Shown here one piece after another: positions 33,440-42,229 of a stretch of 64,000 nucleotides of DNA. The translations under genes and the position numbers were made by a program. Each line of letters starts with the position of its first letter. Positions within the stretch are counted from its first letter, which is position 1. The notes below the pieces were generated by a model. That model saw only the letters and a program-made list of their open reading frames with translations. It was not told the DNA's origin and did not search any database. Source of the DNA: Sphaerisporangium dianthi (GTDB lineage Bacteria; Actinomycetota; Actinomycetes; Streptosporangiales; Streptosporangiaceae); NCBI RefSeq assembly GCF_042654065.1, contig NZ_JBHSFP010000026.1, forward strand, positions 71,468-135,467. The letters run 5' to 3'.

Positions 33440-34111
33440 GTGTCCAGTTCGCGAGATGAGACGCACGATCGGCGCCGGCCGGGAACCGCCGTGAGGCTCA
33501 CAAGAGCGCGCAGGCGGCTGTCCGCATTCACGATGTCCGCCGTCCTGGCCTCCGGGCTGGTCCTGGTAAGCACGACGGGCCCCGCGCACGCCGCCGACTT
33601 CGGCCCGGTGATCCCCTGCCCCAGCGACCCCATCGCATGGCGGCAGACGACCATCGGCCGCGTGGCCGTCTACGAGGGATTCCGGTACACCGCGGTCTCG
33701 GCGACCCCGGCGTTCAACATCAGCGACGGCCGAGTGGTCGACAACACCCTTGACACGCCGATCGACGTGACCTTCACCTCGTCGCAGTCGCGCACCTGGC
33801 GGGTGGTCATCACGACCACGGTGGGCTCGGGCACGGAACTGACGAAGTACCTCCAGACCAGTGTCAGCGCGCAGATCGTGCAGGAACGCACCACCTCCCT
33901 CGGCGTGAACGCCAACTTCACCGTCGCCCCGCACACCCGGGTGACCGGCCAGTACGGAGTTCAGGCGTACGACGTGGTCTACGACGTCCAGACCGTGCGA
34001 GCCTGGCCGGCGATCCCGAACGGGTACACCAAATGCTGGGACCAGGGCTCGCAACGGGGCACCACCAACGCCCCGACCGTCATAGAGGGCTGGCGCTTCG
34101 TCGCGGGCTAG
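33440..34111 (+). CDS. secreted Ser/Thr-rich protein, possible beta-rich toxin-like fold
   Basis: 223 aa. A twin-Arg-rich N terminus, hydrophobic segment LSAFTMSAVLASGLVLVSTT and AxA cleavage after PAHA (about residue 50) predict secretion. The mature part has long alternating polar/hydrophobic Ser/Thr-rich strands (TFTSSQSRTWRVVITTTVGSG, LQTSVSAQIVQERTTSLG), reminiscent of aerolysin/ETX-MTX2 or DUF6426-like proteins, plus two distant Cys. GTG 33440 follows GTGGAGG. Function is not established. Confidence 0.65.
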   Translation: MSSSRDETHDRRRPGTAVRLTRARRRLSAFTMSAVLASGLVLVSTTGPAHAADFGPVIPCPSDPIAWRQTTIGRVAVYEGFRYTAVSATPAFNISDGRVVDNTLDTPIDVTFTSSQSRTWRVVITTTVGSGTELTKYLQTSVSAQIVQERTTSLGVNANFTVAPHTRVTGQYGVQAYDVVYDVQTVRAWPAIPNGYTKCWDQGSQRGTTNAPTVIEGWRFVAG

Positions 34112-34237
34112 CCGAACTCGGCGCGCGCGGCCTGGCGCCTTCACCGCTCATCAGGTGGGCTGCCAGCCGCGCCCCGTTACCTTCAAGTGGAACGGACAGC
34201 GCGAACTGCCATGAAGCTGTCCTGGGAGTGATGCCAG

Positions 34238-34268
34238 GTGTGATCGGCCATTTTGTTGACCTGGGATT
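34238..34268. repeat. 31-bp repeat, copy 2
   Basis: GTGTGATCGGCCATTTTGTT followed by GACCTGGGATT; 28/31 identical to 25253-25283. It lies 40-60 bp from the ISKra4-type transposase fragment. Confidence 0.6.
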
Positions 34269-34309
34269 TTGTGTCCAGCCGCCAGTGCATCAGTCACTAG
34301 TTGTCCCGC

Positions 34310-34395
34310 CTCCAGCGCCTGGTCGTAGCGCAGGTAGTCGAGGTTGTCGGTGAGGTAGCGGATGCACGCGTCGATGCCGTCGCGGCGATGGAGCG
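34310..34395 (-). pseudogene. ISKra4-family transposase fragment
   Basis: About 28 codons (DACIRYLTDNLDYLRYDQAL, then EAG) match the conserved block of ISKra4-type transposases that precedes the catalytic GVIEGACRH segment, which is missing here. The remainder of 34112-34759 shows no gene. Confidence 0.5.
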
Positions 34396-34759
34396 GCCGT
34401 GGTGGCGGCCTGGCCGGACAGCGCGGTGATTCGGTGCACGGCAGCGGCGTCTGTGCAGCGTAGAAAGGCGTCGCCTTTCCCGGATGGTCACGCCGCCGTC
34501 GGCTCTCACCCCCGCGACGGCGGGTTCGAACGGGACCCGGGCCCGCACCTGCCTTGCCAGAGACCCGCCGACCCCGCCGTCGGCGGCCCGCCGCCCCATG
34601 GCGCCTCGCGCCGGGTCGTGAAAGTTTCCCGTCCCGGGGCGCGGCCGGCGGCGTACGCGCAGATCGGCGAGCGGGTGCCCGCCCGATTATTGCCCCAGGC
34701 GCGGCCGGCGCTTTCGATGGAGACGAGCCGGTAGCCCCCATCCCGCCCCGGAGCGTGTG

Positions 34760-36505
34760 ATGCCCAAGCACCTGTACTCGGCACTCTCCATCGTCCTTTG
34801 CGCCGCGATCGCCGCCACGGCGCTCGTCGTGACCCGGCCTGCCGCCGCGGGCGCGGAGACGGGCGGGTTCGACTTCACCCGGGCACAGGTCGCTACTGTG
34901 GGGCTGCGGGTGCCCTGGGGCATGGCTTTCCTCCCCGACGGCAGCGCCCTCGTCTCCGAACGCGACACCGCGACCATCGCGCGGGTGTATCCCGGCTCTT
35001 CGCCCGTACAGGTGGCCGCGGTCCCGAACGTGTACCCCGCAGGTGAGGGGGGCCTGCTCGGCATCGCGCTCTCCCCCGCGTTCGCGCAGGACCAGTTGGT
35101 CTACGCGTACATCAGCTCCGTCTCCGACAACCGGGTGGTCCGGTTCCGGCTCAGCGCTCCGCAGACCCAGCAGGTGATCCTCGCCGGCATCCCCCGGGGC
35201 CAGTTCCGCAACGGCGGGCGCATCGCGTTCGGCCCCGACGGCATGCTGTACGTGGCCACGGGGGACGCAGGCTACCCCGCGTACGCCCAGAGCTCGAGCC
35301 TCGGCGGCAAGATCCTGCGCATCACCCGCGACGGCGCGGTCCCCACGGACAACCCGTTCTCCGGCTCACCGGTCTACAGCTACGGCCACAGCAATGTTCA
35401 GGGGCTCGCCTGGGACGAGGCCGGCCTGCTGTACGCCACGGAACTCGGTCAGAACTCCACAGACGAGATCAACTACATCCGGCCGGGTCTCAACTACGGC
35501 TGGCCCGCCTGCGAGGGCATGTGCGGCAACCCGAGCTACGTGAACCCCCTGGTGACCTGGAGCGATAGCGAGGCGTCCCCCAGCGGCCTGGCGTACGCCA
35601 ACAGCACGCTCTTCGCCGCGGCACTCGCCGGCAAGCGTCTGTGGACGGTGCCGGTCAGCGGCGGCAACAGGGTGGGCACTCCGGTGGCCGAGCTGCGGGA
35701 AAAGCCGGGCCGGCTGCGCACCGTGGCGGTCGGTCCGGACGGCTGGCTCTGGGTGGCGACGAGCAACCGCGACGGCAGGGGGACGGCGGGCCCCGGCGAC
35801 GACTTGATCATCCGGATCCCGCCCGTCGGCCCATCCGGCCCGTGGCCCTCACCATCCGGCCCGGGGGGCTCCCCGTCGGCCAGCCCGTCACCCTCGGCGC
35901 CGGGCGGCCCCTCGCCGTGCCCCTCCCCTTCACCCAGCCCGTCACCTTCGCCCAGCCCGTCGCCGTCGCCCAGCCCTTCACCGTCACCGACACCCAGCCC
36001 TTCGCCGTCGCCCAGCCCTTCACCGTCACCTAGCCCTTCACCGTCGCCCAGCCCTTCACCGTGCCCCTCGCCAACGCCCAGCCCGTCGCCGTCGCCCAGC
36101 CCGTCGCCGTCGCCGTCGCCCAGCCCGTCGCCGTCGCCGTCGCCCAGCCCGTCGCCGTCGCCCAGCCCCTCGCCGTCGCCGTCGCCCAGCCCTTCGCCGT
36201 CCACGGGTACTCGCTCCTGCGAAGCGACGATCCGGTTCTTTCTCCAGTGGACGACGGCCTCCTGGGGCGAACTGACGGTGCGCAACACGGGAACGTTGCC
36301 CATCACCTCGTGGACCGTCACCTTCAAGGTTCCCAACGGGCTGAGCTACCTGCAGTGGAACGGCTACAACCCGCCAGGAGCCACGGTGACCATCACCCAG
36401 AGCGGCGTACTGCTGCCAGGCAGTGCGGTGACGGTGTCATTCGCGGTCGGCTGGTCCGGCGGCGCTGTCACGGCTCCGTCACCCATCACCTGCACGGCCA
36501 GATGA
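34760..36505 (+). CDS. secreted PQQ-type sugar dehydrogenase with (Pro-Ser)n linker and CBM2-like module
   Basis: 581 aa. Signal peptide (hydrophobic SIVLCAAIAATALVVT, AxA near 33), then a six-bladed soluble aldose/glucose-sorbosone dehydrogenase propeller (about 35-345: VPWGMAFLPDG, GGLLGIALSP, GGRIAFGPDGMLYVATGDAG, LNYGWPACEG). The usual GHRNPQGL loop reads GHSNVQGL. A Pro-Ser repeat linker of about 120 residues follows (roughly 360-490), then a C-terminal CBM2-like domain starting at CEATIRFF. ATG 34760 follows GGAG. Likely an extracellular sugar or polysaccharide oxidase tethered to a polymer. Confidence 0.86.
   Translation: MPKHLYSALSIVLCAAIAATALVVTRPAAAGAETGGFDFTRAQVATVGLRVPWGMAFLPDGSALVSERDTATIARVYPGSSPVQVAAVPNVYPAGEGGLLGIALSPAFAQDQLVYAYISSVSDNRVVRFRLSAPQTQQVILAGIPRGQFRNGGRIAFGPDGMLYVATGDAGYPAYAQSSSLGGKILRITRDGAVPTDNPFSGSPVYSYGHSNVQGLAWDEAGLLYATELGQNSTDEINYIRPGLNYGWPACEGMCGNPSYVNPLVTWSDSEASPSGLAYANSTLFAAALAGKRLWTVPVSGGNRVGTPVAELREKPGRLRTVAVGPDGWLWVATSNRDGRGTAGPGDDLIIRIPPVGPSGPWPSPSGPGGSPSASPSPSAPGGPSPCPSPSPSPSPSPSPSPSPSPSPSPTPSPSPSPSPSPSPSPSPSPSPSPCPSPTPSPSPSPSPSPSPSPSPSPSPSPSPSPSPSPSPSPSPSPSPSTGTRSCEATIRFFLQWTTASWGELTVRNTGTLPITSWTVTFKVPNGLSYLQWNGYNPPGATVTITQSGVLLPGSAVTVSFAVGWSGGAVTAPSPITCTAR
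35835..36203 (+). repeat. Pro-Ser codon repeat (linker-coding)
   Basis: Long run of CCN-TCN/AGC codon pairs with a dominant CCGTCGCCCAGC-like unit. Low-complexity at DNA level, in frame throughout, encoding the extended linker of the sugar dehydrogenase. Prone to length variation and assembly error. Confidence 0.9.
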
Positions 36506-36551
36506 CGCCTCGGCCACGGGATCAAGGCGGACCGGACGGGCGGCCCTGGAC

Positions 36552-36821
36552 CCGGCCGCGACCGCCCCCGCGTTCGACGACATCAACCCGGTCAAGGTCG
36601 AATCGTCGGACCGCGAAGACGACGGCACCACCGGCGACGACGTCGCCATCTGGTGGCCCGGCCGGTTCTCAGCGTTCTACGGCGGGTGGGGCGCCGACAA
36701 GGTCGCTGCGGCGTGGCAAGCCGACCGTGACGGGCTCGCCGCCGCCGGCGGGTTCCTGCCGCTCCCACTCGGCCGCACGACAAGCCCGACGACGAGCCGA
36801 CCGATCGGTTCTCCATCCTGA
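36552..36821 (+). pseudogene. unidentified gene remnant
   Basis: Coding-like frame without a start: INPVKVESSDREDDGTTGDD then VAIWWPGRFSAFYGGWG and WQADRDGLAAAGGFLPLPLG; a single-base shift near 36778 continues as HDKPDDEPTDRFSILR. No family recognised. It looks like the end of a broken hypothetical gene. Confidence 0.4.
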
Positions 36822-36840
36822 GGGGGGCTGCCGGGGGCTC

Positions 36841-36878
36841 CGGCTCCCGGCGAACGTGGCGCGCGCCGCCGGGAGCCG
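36841..36878. terminator. GC-rich hairpin between convergent genes
   Basis: CGGCTCCCGG (36841-36850) and CCGGGAGCCG (36869-36878), perfect 10-bp stem with an 18-nt loop, 15 bp after the stop of the leftward sugar dehydrogenase. Probable terminator for that gene, possibly bidirectional. Confidence 0.55.
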
Positions 36879-36892
36879 TGTGGGCATGGTCG

Positions 36893-39313
36893 TCAGGTGA
36901 TGGTGAAGGCGTCGAACTCGAACGTGGAGCCCCAGCCGGTCGTGCCGCGGAAGACCAGGTACAGCGTCGTCGTTCCGGCCGGTGCGCCGGAGATGGTGGC
37001 GGTGGCGTTGGTGAAGGTGTTCCAGTTCCCGGTCACCGGCACGGTCGCCGTGCCCAGCAGCGTGCCGGTCGCCGAGCCGGCCCGCACCTCGATCCGGCCT
37101 CCGGTCCCGGCGGAGGACACTCGTGCGGTGAACCTGGTGGCACCCGACAGCGAGTACGGCCGGAAGGAGATCCAGTCGCCGCTGTTGATGGAGCTCACGG
37201 TCCTGGCGCCCTCGGCGCTGGTGCGGCTGGCCGTCTGCACGCCCTGCTGGGCGCCGAAGTGCTCGGCCTGACGGTGCCGCGGCTGCAGGGTGCGGGTGCT
37301 GGTGGTGGTCAGGCCGCCACTGTCGGTGTAGGACGCCACGAAGAGGCCGTAGAGGTTGGCCGCGGCGTCGTGCTCACCGTCGGACGGCACGGTGAGGGTC
37401 CCGCTGCAGCCGGTCTTCTCGGTGATCTGGTGGCTGTGGCTGTCGTGGCCGAGGAAGTAGGTGACCGTGACCTTCGAGCAGTCGAGGGCGCCGTCCTCGG
37501 CGTCGCTTCCGGTCACCTGGAAGGGAACAGTGTCGCCGAAGGCGAACAACGCGCCGTCGACCGGCTGCGCGAGGGTGACCGACGGCGCGGTGTTGCCCAC
37601 GTTCACGATCACGCTCGCGCTCCCGGTCAGCCCTTGAGGGTCCTTCACGGTGAGCGTGGCGGTGTAGGTGCCGTTCGTGGTGTAGGTCTTGCTCGGGTTG
37701 GCGGATGTCGAGGTGGTGCCGTCGCCGAAGCTCCACGAGTAGGTCAGCGCACCGCCCTCGGGGTCGGAGCTGCCGGACGAGGAGAAGTTCACGGTCAGCG
37801 GGGCGGCGCCGGAGGTCTTGTCGGCGGCGGCCTTGGCGATCGGGTTGCGGTTGGCCCCGCCGATGTACTCGATGCGATAGAGCGCCTGGTTGTTGCTTCC
37901 GGTGCCGTAGTCCAGCACGTACAACGCGCCGTCGGGGCCGAAGGCCATGTCCATCACCTGCGTGCCCGACCAGGGGAACGCCGAGATCTCACCGTAGCCG
38001 CCGTCGCTCTTGACCTCGATCGCCTTGATCCAGCGACGGCCGTACTCACCGGCGAAGTATCGCCCGTTCAGCGACTGCGGGAACTTGACGCTGGAGTTGA
38101 GGTTCGGGTCGTAGCGGTAGACCGGGCCGCCCATCGGCGATTCGGAGCCGCTGCCGAACTCCGACGGCGTGCCCGAGCCGTCGCCGTACTTGATCCAGCT
38201 CGGCTTCGCCGGAGGCAGCGTCGCCACGCCCGTGTTACGGAAGGAGTTGTTGGTCGGCCCGTTCGCGCAGTCGTACTTCCCCAGGGAGGGACCGCTGGGG
38301 AAGGTCCACTCGTTGTAGCTCTCGGCGGTCGTGTTGGTCCCCGTGCAGTACGGCCAGCCGTAGTTGCCCGCGGCGGTGATCCGGTTGAACTCCACCTGCC
38401 CGACCGGGCCGCGGTTGGGATCGGTGGTCGCCGCGTCGGGGCCGTAGTCGCCCAGGTAGACGATGCCGGTGGGCTTGTCCACGGTGATCCGGAACGGGTT
38501 GCGGAACCCCATCGCGTAGATCTCGGGCCGGGTCCCGGCCGTGCCGGGCGCGAACAGGTTGCCGCTCGGGACCGTGTACGTCCCGTCCGCCTGCGGCTTG
38601 ATGCGCAGCACCTTGCCGCGCAGGTCGTTGGCGTTGCCAGCCGACCGCTGCGCGTCGTAGCTCGGGTTGCGGTTGGTGCGCTCGTCCAGCGGAGAGTAGC
38701 TGTCGGACGCGAACGGGTTGCTGTCGTCGCCGGTGGACAGGTACAGGTTGCCCTGGGCGTCGAAGTCGATGTCACCGCCCACATGGCAGCAGAACCCGCG
38801 GTCGGTCTCCACCTCCAGCACGACCTTCTCGCTGGTCAGGTCCAGGGTGTCGTCCGACTTCAAGGTGAACCGGGACAGGTTCAGATGCCCCTTCCACGCG
38901 TCGAACTGGGCCTGGGTGCCGGTGGCGGGGGCGTCGCCGCTCGCGGTGGACAGCCGCGGCGAGTAGTACAGCCAGATGTACCGGTTCGTCGCGAAACCTG
39001 GATCCACCGCGACGCCCTGCAGACCCTCCTCGTCGTGGGTGTAGACGCTGAGCTTGCCCGCCACCTTGGTGTTTCCGCTTGCGTCGGTGACCCGCAGTGT
39101 GCCGTCGCGGGCCGTGTGCAGGACCGACCGGTTGGGCATGACCGCCAGCGACATCGCCTCGCCGAGTTCCGCACTGCCGGTCGCCAGGGCGATCTGCTGG
39201 TAGTCGGCGGCCGGGATGGCCGCCGCGTCGGCCGCGGGGGCGGCGACCGCCAGGGTCGCGGGGGCGACAAGCGCCAGCGCGGCCAGCGTCGTCAGCCACG
39301 GACGTCGGAACAT
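36893..39313 (-). CDS. secreted PQQ-type sugar dehydrogenase with PKD and CBM6-like modules
   Basis: 806 aa. Signal peptide (RRPWLTTLAALALVAPATLA, cleavage near ADAAA), a glucose/sorbosone dehydrogenase propeller (about 35-465: EEGLQGVAVDPGF, GGDIDFDAQGNLYLSTGDD, YAMGFRNPFRITVD, NYGWPYC), a PKD domain (about 470-560, YSWSFGDGTTSTSANPSKTY), an Ig-like segment with two Cys, and a C-terminal CBM6-like sandwich (about 680-806, SGDWISFRPYSL, FEFDAFTIT). I start at ATG 39313 because AGAGG is 9 nt upstream; ATG 39319 is alternative. Convergent with the other dehydrogenase; probably acts on polymer-derived sugars outside the cell. Confidence 0.88.
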   Translation of the reverse strand: MFRRPWLTTLAALALVAPATLAVAAPAADAAAIPAADYQQIALATGSAELGEAMSLAVMPNRSVLHTARDGTLRVTDASGNTKVAGKLSVYTHDEEGLQGVAVDPGFATNRYIWLYYSPRLSTASGDAPATGTQAQFDAWKGHLNLSRFTLKSDDTLDLTSEKVVLEVETDRGFCCHVGGDIDFDAQGNLYLSTGDDSNPFASDSYSPLDERTNRNPSYDAQRSAGNANDLRGKVLRIKPQADGTYTVPSGNLFAPGTAGTRPEIYAMGFRNPFRITVDKPTGIVYLGDYGPDAATTDPNRGPVGQVEFNRITAAGNYGWPYCTGTNTTAESYNEWTFPSGPSLGKYDCANGPTNNSFRNTGVATLPPAKPSWIKYGDGSGTPSEFGSGSESPMGGPVYRYDPNLNSSVKFPQSLNGRYFAGEYGRRWIKAIEVKSDGGYGEISAFPWSGTQVMDMAFGPDGALYVLDYGTGSNNQALYRIEYIGGANRNPIAKAAADKTSGAAPLTVNFSSSGSSDPEGGALTYSWSFGDGTTSTSANPSKTYTTNGTYTATLTVKDPQGLTGSASVIVNVGNTAPSVTLAQPVDGALFAFGDTVPFQVTGSDAEDGALDCSKVTVTYFLGHDSHSHQITEKTGCSGTLTVPSDGEHDAAANLYGLFVASYTDSGGLTTTSTRTLQPRHRQAEHFGAQQGVQTASRTSAEGARTVSSINSGDWISFRPYSLSGATRFTARVSSAGTGGRIEVRAGSATGTLLGTATVPVTGNWNTFTNATATISGAPAGTTTLYLVFRGTTGWGSTFEFDAFTIT

Positions 39314-39445
39314 GGGCATTTTCCTCTCTGAGAGGCAGCGTTCAGCCAGGCATGACGCGCGCCGTCGCGCAACTGCCGTATGTGTGTTCGCTCGCAGAGG
39401 GCTGTCGCCTCTATTGCCTCGACGGATATCGCGATCAGACACCGG

Positions 39446-39473
39446 AGGTTAAGTGGACATTTCTGAGTGTCAA
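39446..39473 (-). promoter_or_regulatory. sigma-70-like promoter of the PKD/CBM6 dehydrogenase
   Basis: On the minus strand TTGACA (39473-39468) and TAACCT (39451-39446) with a 16-bp spacer. The start codon is about 130 bp further on, implying a long 5' leader. Confidence 0.55.
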
Positions 39474-39910
39474 GCGGGCTGTGAGCGGTTCTGGGCGATG
39501 ACGGATCGGACCTCTGGCACAGCAAAGTAAGGCGCGGGCTCCGCACCAGGGGTTCCGAGGCGGACGACGGATCGCGAAGGCTTCCACAAAGGCGGGGAAG
39601 AGGGTGAACGCGGGGCGCGTGGTCTGTAAGTTTCACTCACAAATGGGACGTGGACGCCGACTCGCGAGGGGTTCATTTCGAAGATCGAGCGCATGCGCAT
39701 AACGCCGCCGACGGGTGATGGCCGCCGGGCCGGCGGGGGACCGGGGAACGCGACGACGGGCACGGGGCGTCCCTTCCCTCTCCCGATCCGGTGTGACAGG
39801 TAATGCCATCGCGTCGGCCCTGCGCGCGGCGGGCCTCGCCTCGTGCACCCGCCTGCGGTGTGCCAGGGCCGGACCACCTCCCCGGGCAGACCGCCGCCTG
39901 GCCTCCGGGC
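39474..39910. other. intergenic region upstream of the sugar dehydrogenase
   Basis: No supportable gene. A quasi-palindrome TGTAAGT-N3-ACTCACA (39625-39641) resembles a sugar-regulator (LacI-like) operator but is isolated. A short leftward frame (39470-39700) has no recognised family. Confidence 0.35.
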
Positions 39911-40930
39911 TCAGGCCGCCGACCGGAGCCCGGCGGGACGACGCCGGAGAGCGGGGTCGAGCAATGCCGGGGGCTTGTACTCCTGGTCGAGCGCGCTGAC
40001 CTCGGTGCCCGGCGGGACGATCTTGTCGATCCGGTCGAGGATGTCGTCGGACAGCTCCACGTCGGCCCCGGCCAGAAGGTCGTCGAGGTGTTCCATGGTG
40101 CGCGGGCCGAGGAGCGCGGCGGTGACGCCCGGGTGGGCGATGGCGAACGCCATGGCCAGGTGGGTCATGGGCAGGCCGGCCTCCTCGGCGAGCGGGGTGA
40201 GCTGTTCGACGACGTCGATGCGGCGCTCGTCGGTGAGGTGGCGGGAGAACCGGACGCGTTTGAGGTCGTTCTCACCGCCCTTGCGCACCCGGCCGGTCAG
40301 CAGGCCCTGGCCGAATGGACCCCACACCATGACGCCCATGCCGTACTCCTGCGCCAGCGGCAGAACCTCCCGTTCGATGCCGCGGTTCAGGATCGAGTAC
40401 GGCGGCTGCTCGGTGCGGAGCCGCTGCAGCCCGGCGCGTTCGGCGGCCCACTGGGCCTGGACGATCATCGAGGCGGGCGTCGTCGAGGAACCGATCACGC
40501 GCACCTTGCCGGTCCTGACGAGGTCGGTCAGAACGGAAAGGGTCTCCTCCAGGTCGGTGTCCGGGTCGGGCCGCTGGAGCTGATAGATGTCGATGTGGTC
40601 GGTGCCGAGCCGGCGCAGGGAGTTCTCGACGGCGGTGGTGATCCAGCGGCGGGAGGCACCCTGCTTGTTGACGCCCTCGCCCATGGGCAGGCCGACCTTG
40701 GTGGCCAGGACCACCTCGTCGCGGCGGCCCTTGAGGGCCTTTCCGACGATGTCCTCGGAGTCGGCGTAGCGGTCGGCGGTATCGATGAGGTTGATCCCGG
40801 CGTCTATCGCCTTGTGGATGATCCGGACCGACTCGTCCGGGTCGTTGCCCATCTGGCTTGCGAACATCAACGTGCCGAGCGCGTAGGGGCTGACCTTGAT
40901 CCCGGTCCGTCCGAGCTTGCGATACTTCAT
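39911..40930 (-). CDS. aldo/keto reductase
   Basis: 339-aa (alpha/beta)8 NADPH-dependent oxidoreductase. Catalytic residues D50, Y55 and K78 are in place (LIDTADRYADSE, LATKVG), but the fourth, usually His in YQxHRPD, is Gln (Q119, YQLQRPDP). The cofactor loop VIGSSTTPASM and the C-terminal IPGT-like ALLGPRTMEHLDD are present. ATG 40930 follows GAAGGAGC. Divergent from a frameshifted MmyB-type regulator. Confidence 0.9.
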   Translation of the reverse strand: MKYRKLGRTGIKVSPYALGTLMFASQMGNDPDESVRIIHKAIDAGINLIDTADRYADSEDIVGKALKGRRDEVVLATKVGLPMGEGVNKQGASRRWITTAVENSLRRLGTDHIDIYQLQRPDPDTDLEETLSVLTDLVRTGKVRVIGSSTTPASMIVQAQWAAERAGLQRLRTEQPPYSILNRGIEREVLPLAQEYGMGVMVWGPFGQGLLTGRVRKGGENDLKRVRFSRHLTDERRIDVVEQLTPLAEEAGLPMTHLAMAFAIAHPGVTAALLGPRTMEHLDDLLAGADVELSDDILDRIDKIVPPGTEVSALDQEYKPPALLDPALRRRPAGLRSAA

Positions 40931-41095
40931 GAACGTGCTCCTTCGGTCCCGACCGGCGAGTGGGTCCCCGCCGGCCACCGCCCGTCGGCCGGTACATCCA
41001 CCTTCCGCGGACCCGCGGGCATCAACCAGTACCCGCCGCAGCCAGTGGACCCGGAGTACCACGACGGGACGCGGCCGACTGCCCATACTGGGGAG

Positions 41096-41931
41096 ATGAC
41101 CGGATCCACGGATCTTGGCAGGGCCTTGCACGCCTGGCGGGATCGCACGAAACCGGCCGAGGCCGGCCTGCCGGACGACGGACGCCGGCGCGCGCCAGGA
41201 CTACGGCGTGAGGAGCTCGCCCTGCTCGCCGGCTTGTCCGCCGACTACATCGTGCGGCTCGAACAGGGGAGGTCGACGAATCCGTCCCTCCACGTACTGT
41301 CCGCGCTGGCTCGGGCGTTGCGGCTGACGACGGCGGAGCGTGAGCACCTCTTCGTGCTCGCCGGTCAGGCGGTGCCGGGCCCCGGGCAGATTTCCGACCA
41401 TGTGCCGGCAGGCGTCCAGCGCCTGCTGGATCGGCTGACCGGCACACCCCTGAGCGTGTACGACGCCGCGTGGAACCTCATCACGTGGAACCGGTTGTGG
41501 GCCGCGCTGTTCGGCAACCCGCCCGCGTCACGCGGCTTCGGGAGGAATGCGGTGTGGTGGTCCTTCGTGGAACCGCCCGCCGGATACCCCCCTAGGCGGT
41601 GAGCCGGAAGACGGGTCACCGGGCGGCTTTCGTGTCCGACCTGAGAGCGGCGTCGGCTCGCTATCCGAAGGATGCCGGACTGGCCGCACTGATCGATGAG
41701 CTCCGTGCCCGGAGCGGTGACTTCGCGGCGCTGTGGGGCTCCGGCGTGGTAGGTGTGCACGAGCCCCTGACCAAGACGGTCCGGCACGCGAGCATCGGCG
41801 AACTCACCCTCGACTGCGACATCCTCGCGGCGCTCGGCACCGATCTGCGGATCATGGCCTTCACCGTGGCGGAGGGTGGCGAGACCGCCGAGCGGCTGCG
41901 GCTACTGGAGGTCGTCGGCGTCCAGGTCTGA
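41096..41931 (+). pseudogene. XRE/MmyB-like regulator, frameshifted at C6 run
   Basis: Xre-type HTH (about 1-75: RREELALLAGLSADYIVRLEQGR) followed by the MmyB-like ligand-binding domain. The first frame ends at TGA 41600-41602, ten bases after a CCCCCC run (41587-41592); the continuation (FVSDLRAASARYPKDAGL...GELTLDCDILAALGTDLRIM) is in the -1 frame from about 41600 to 41931. Together they make one family-length protein. Either a recent indel (or sequencing error) or slippage at the C-run. Divergent from the aldo/keto reductase, its likely target. Confidence 0.82.
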
Positions 41932-42229
41932 CGGGCGTCGGCGCGTCCGGGCTTGGCGGGCGCCGGAACGGACACATGATGGGAGAGCGTCGCCACCGGC
42001 AGGTCCGCAGGTCGGGACCGATGCCTCTACACGGCCGACAGCAGGCGAGCCAACGATAGGCGATCATCGAGCCCGCCTAAACCGGGATTGCGAAGCTCGT
42101 GCTCATTCAGGCCCTGCACGAGAAAGCCGAGCGACTGACGGCCGGCGAGCAGGCGCGCCGTCCAGCGACGCGCTGCCGGAAGAGCCGTGGTGCCCGCAGG
42201 GGGGCGGGTCCCGTCGGGGATGACGGAAG
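41932..42229. other. intergenic region, no recognisable gene
   Basis: No complete ORF with a ribosome site. A short coding-like stretch around 42085-42180 (LVLIQALHEKAERLTAGEQ) might be element debris; I cannot assign it. Confidence 0.3.

Noticed and set aside
35835..36203. Repetitive block considered as a CRISPR array
   Set aside because: Irregular Pro-Ser codon repetition in frame within the sugar dehydrogenase; no spacers of constant length.
39625..39641. TGTAAGT-N3-ACTCACA as a sugar-regulator operator
   Set aside because: Single copy, about 150 bp upstream of the predicted -35 and with no LacI gene nearby; too little support for a site call.
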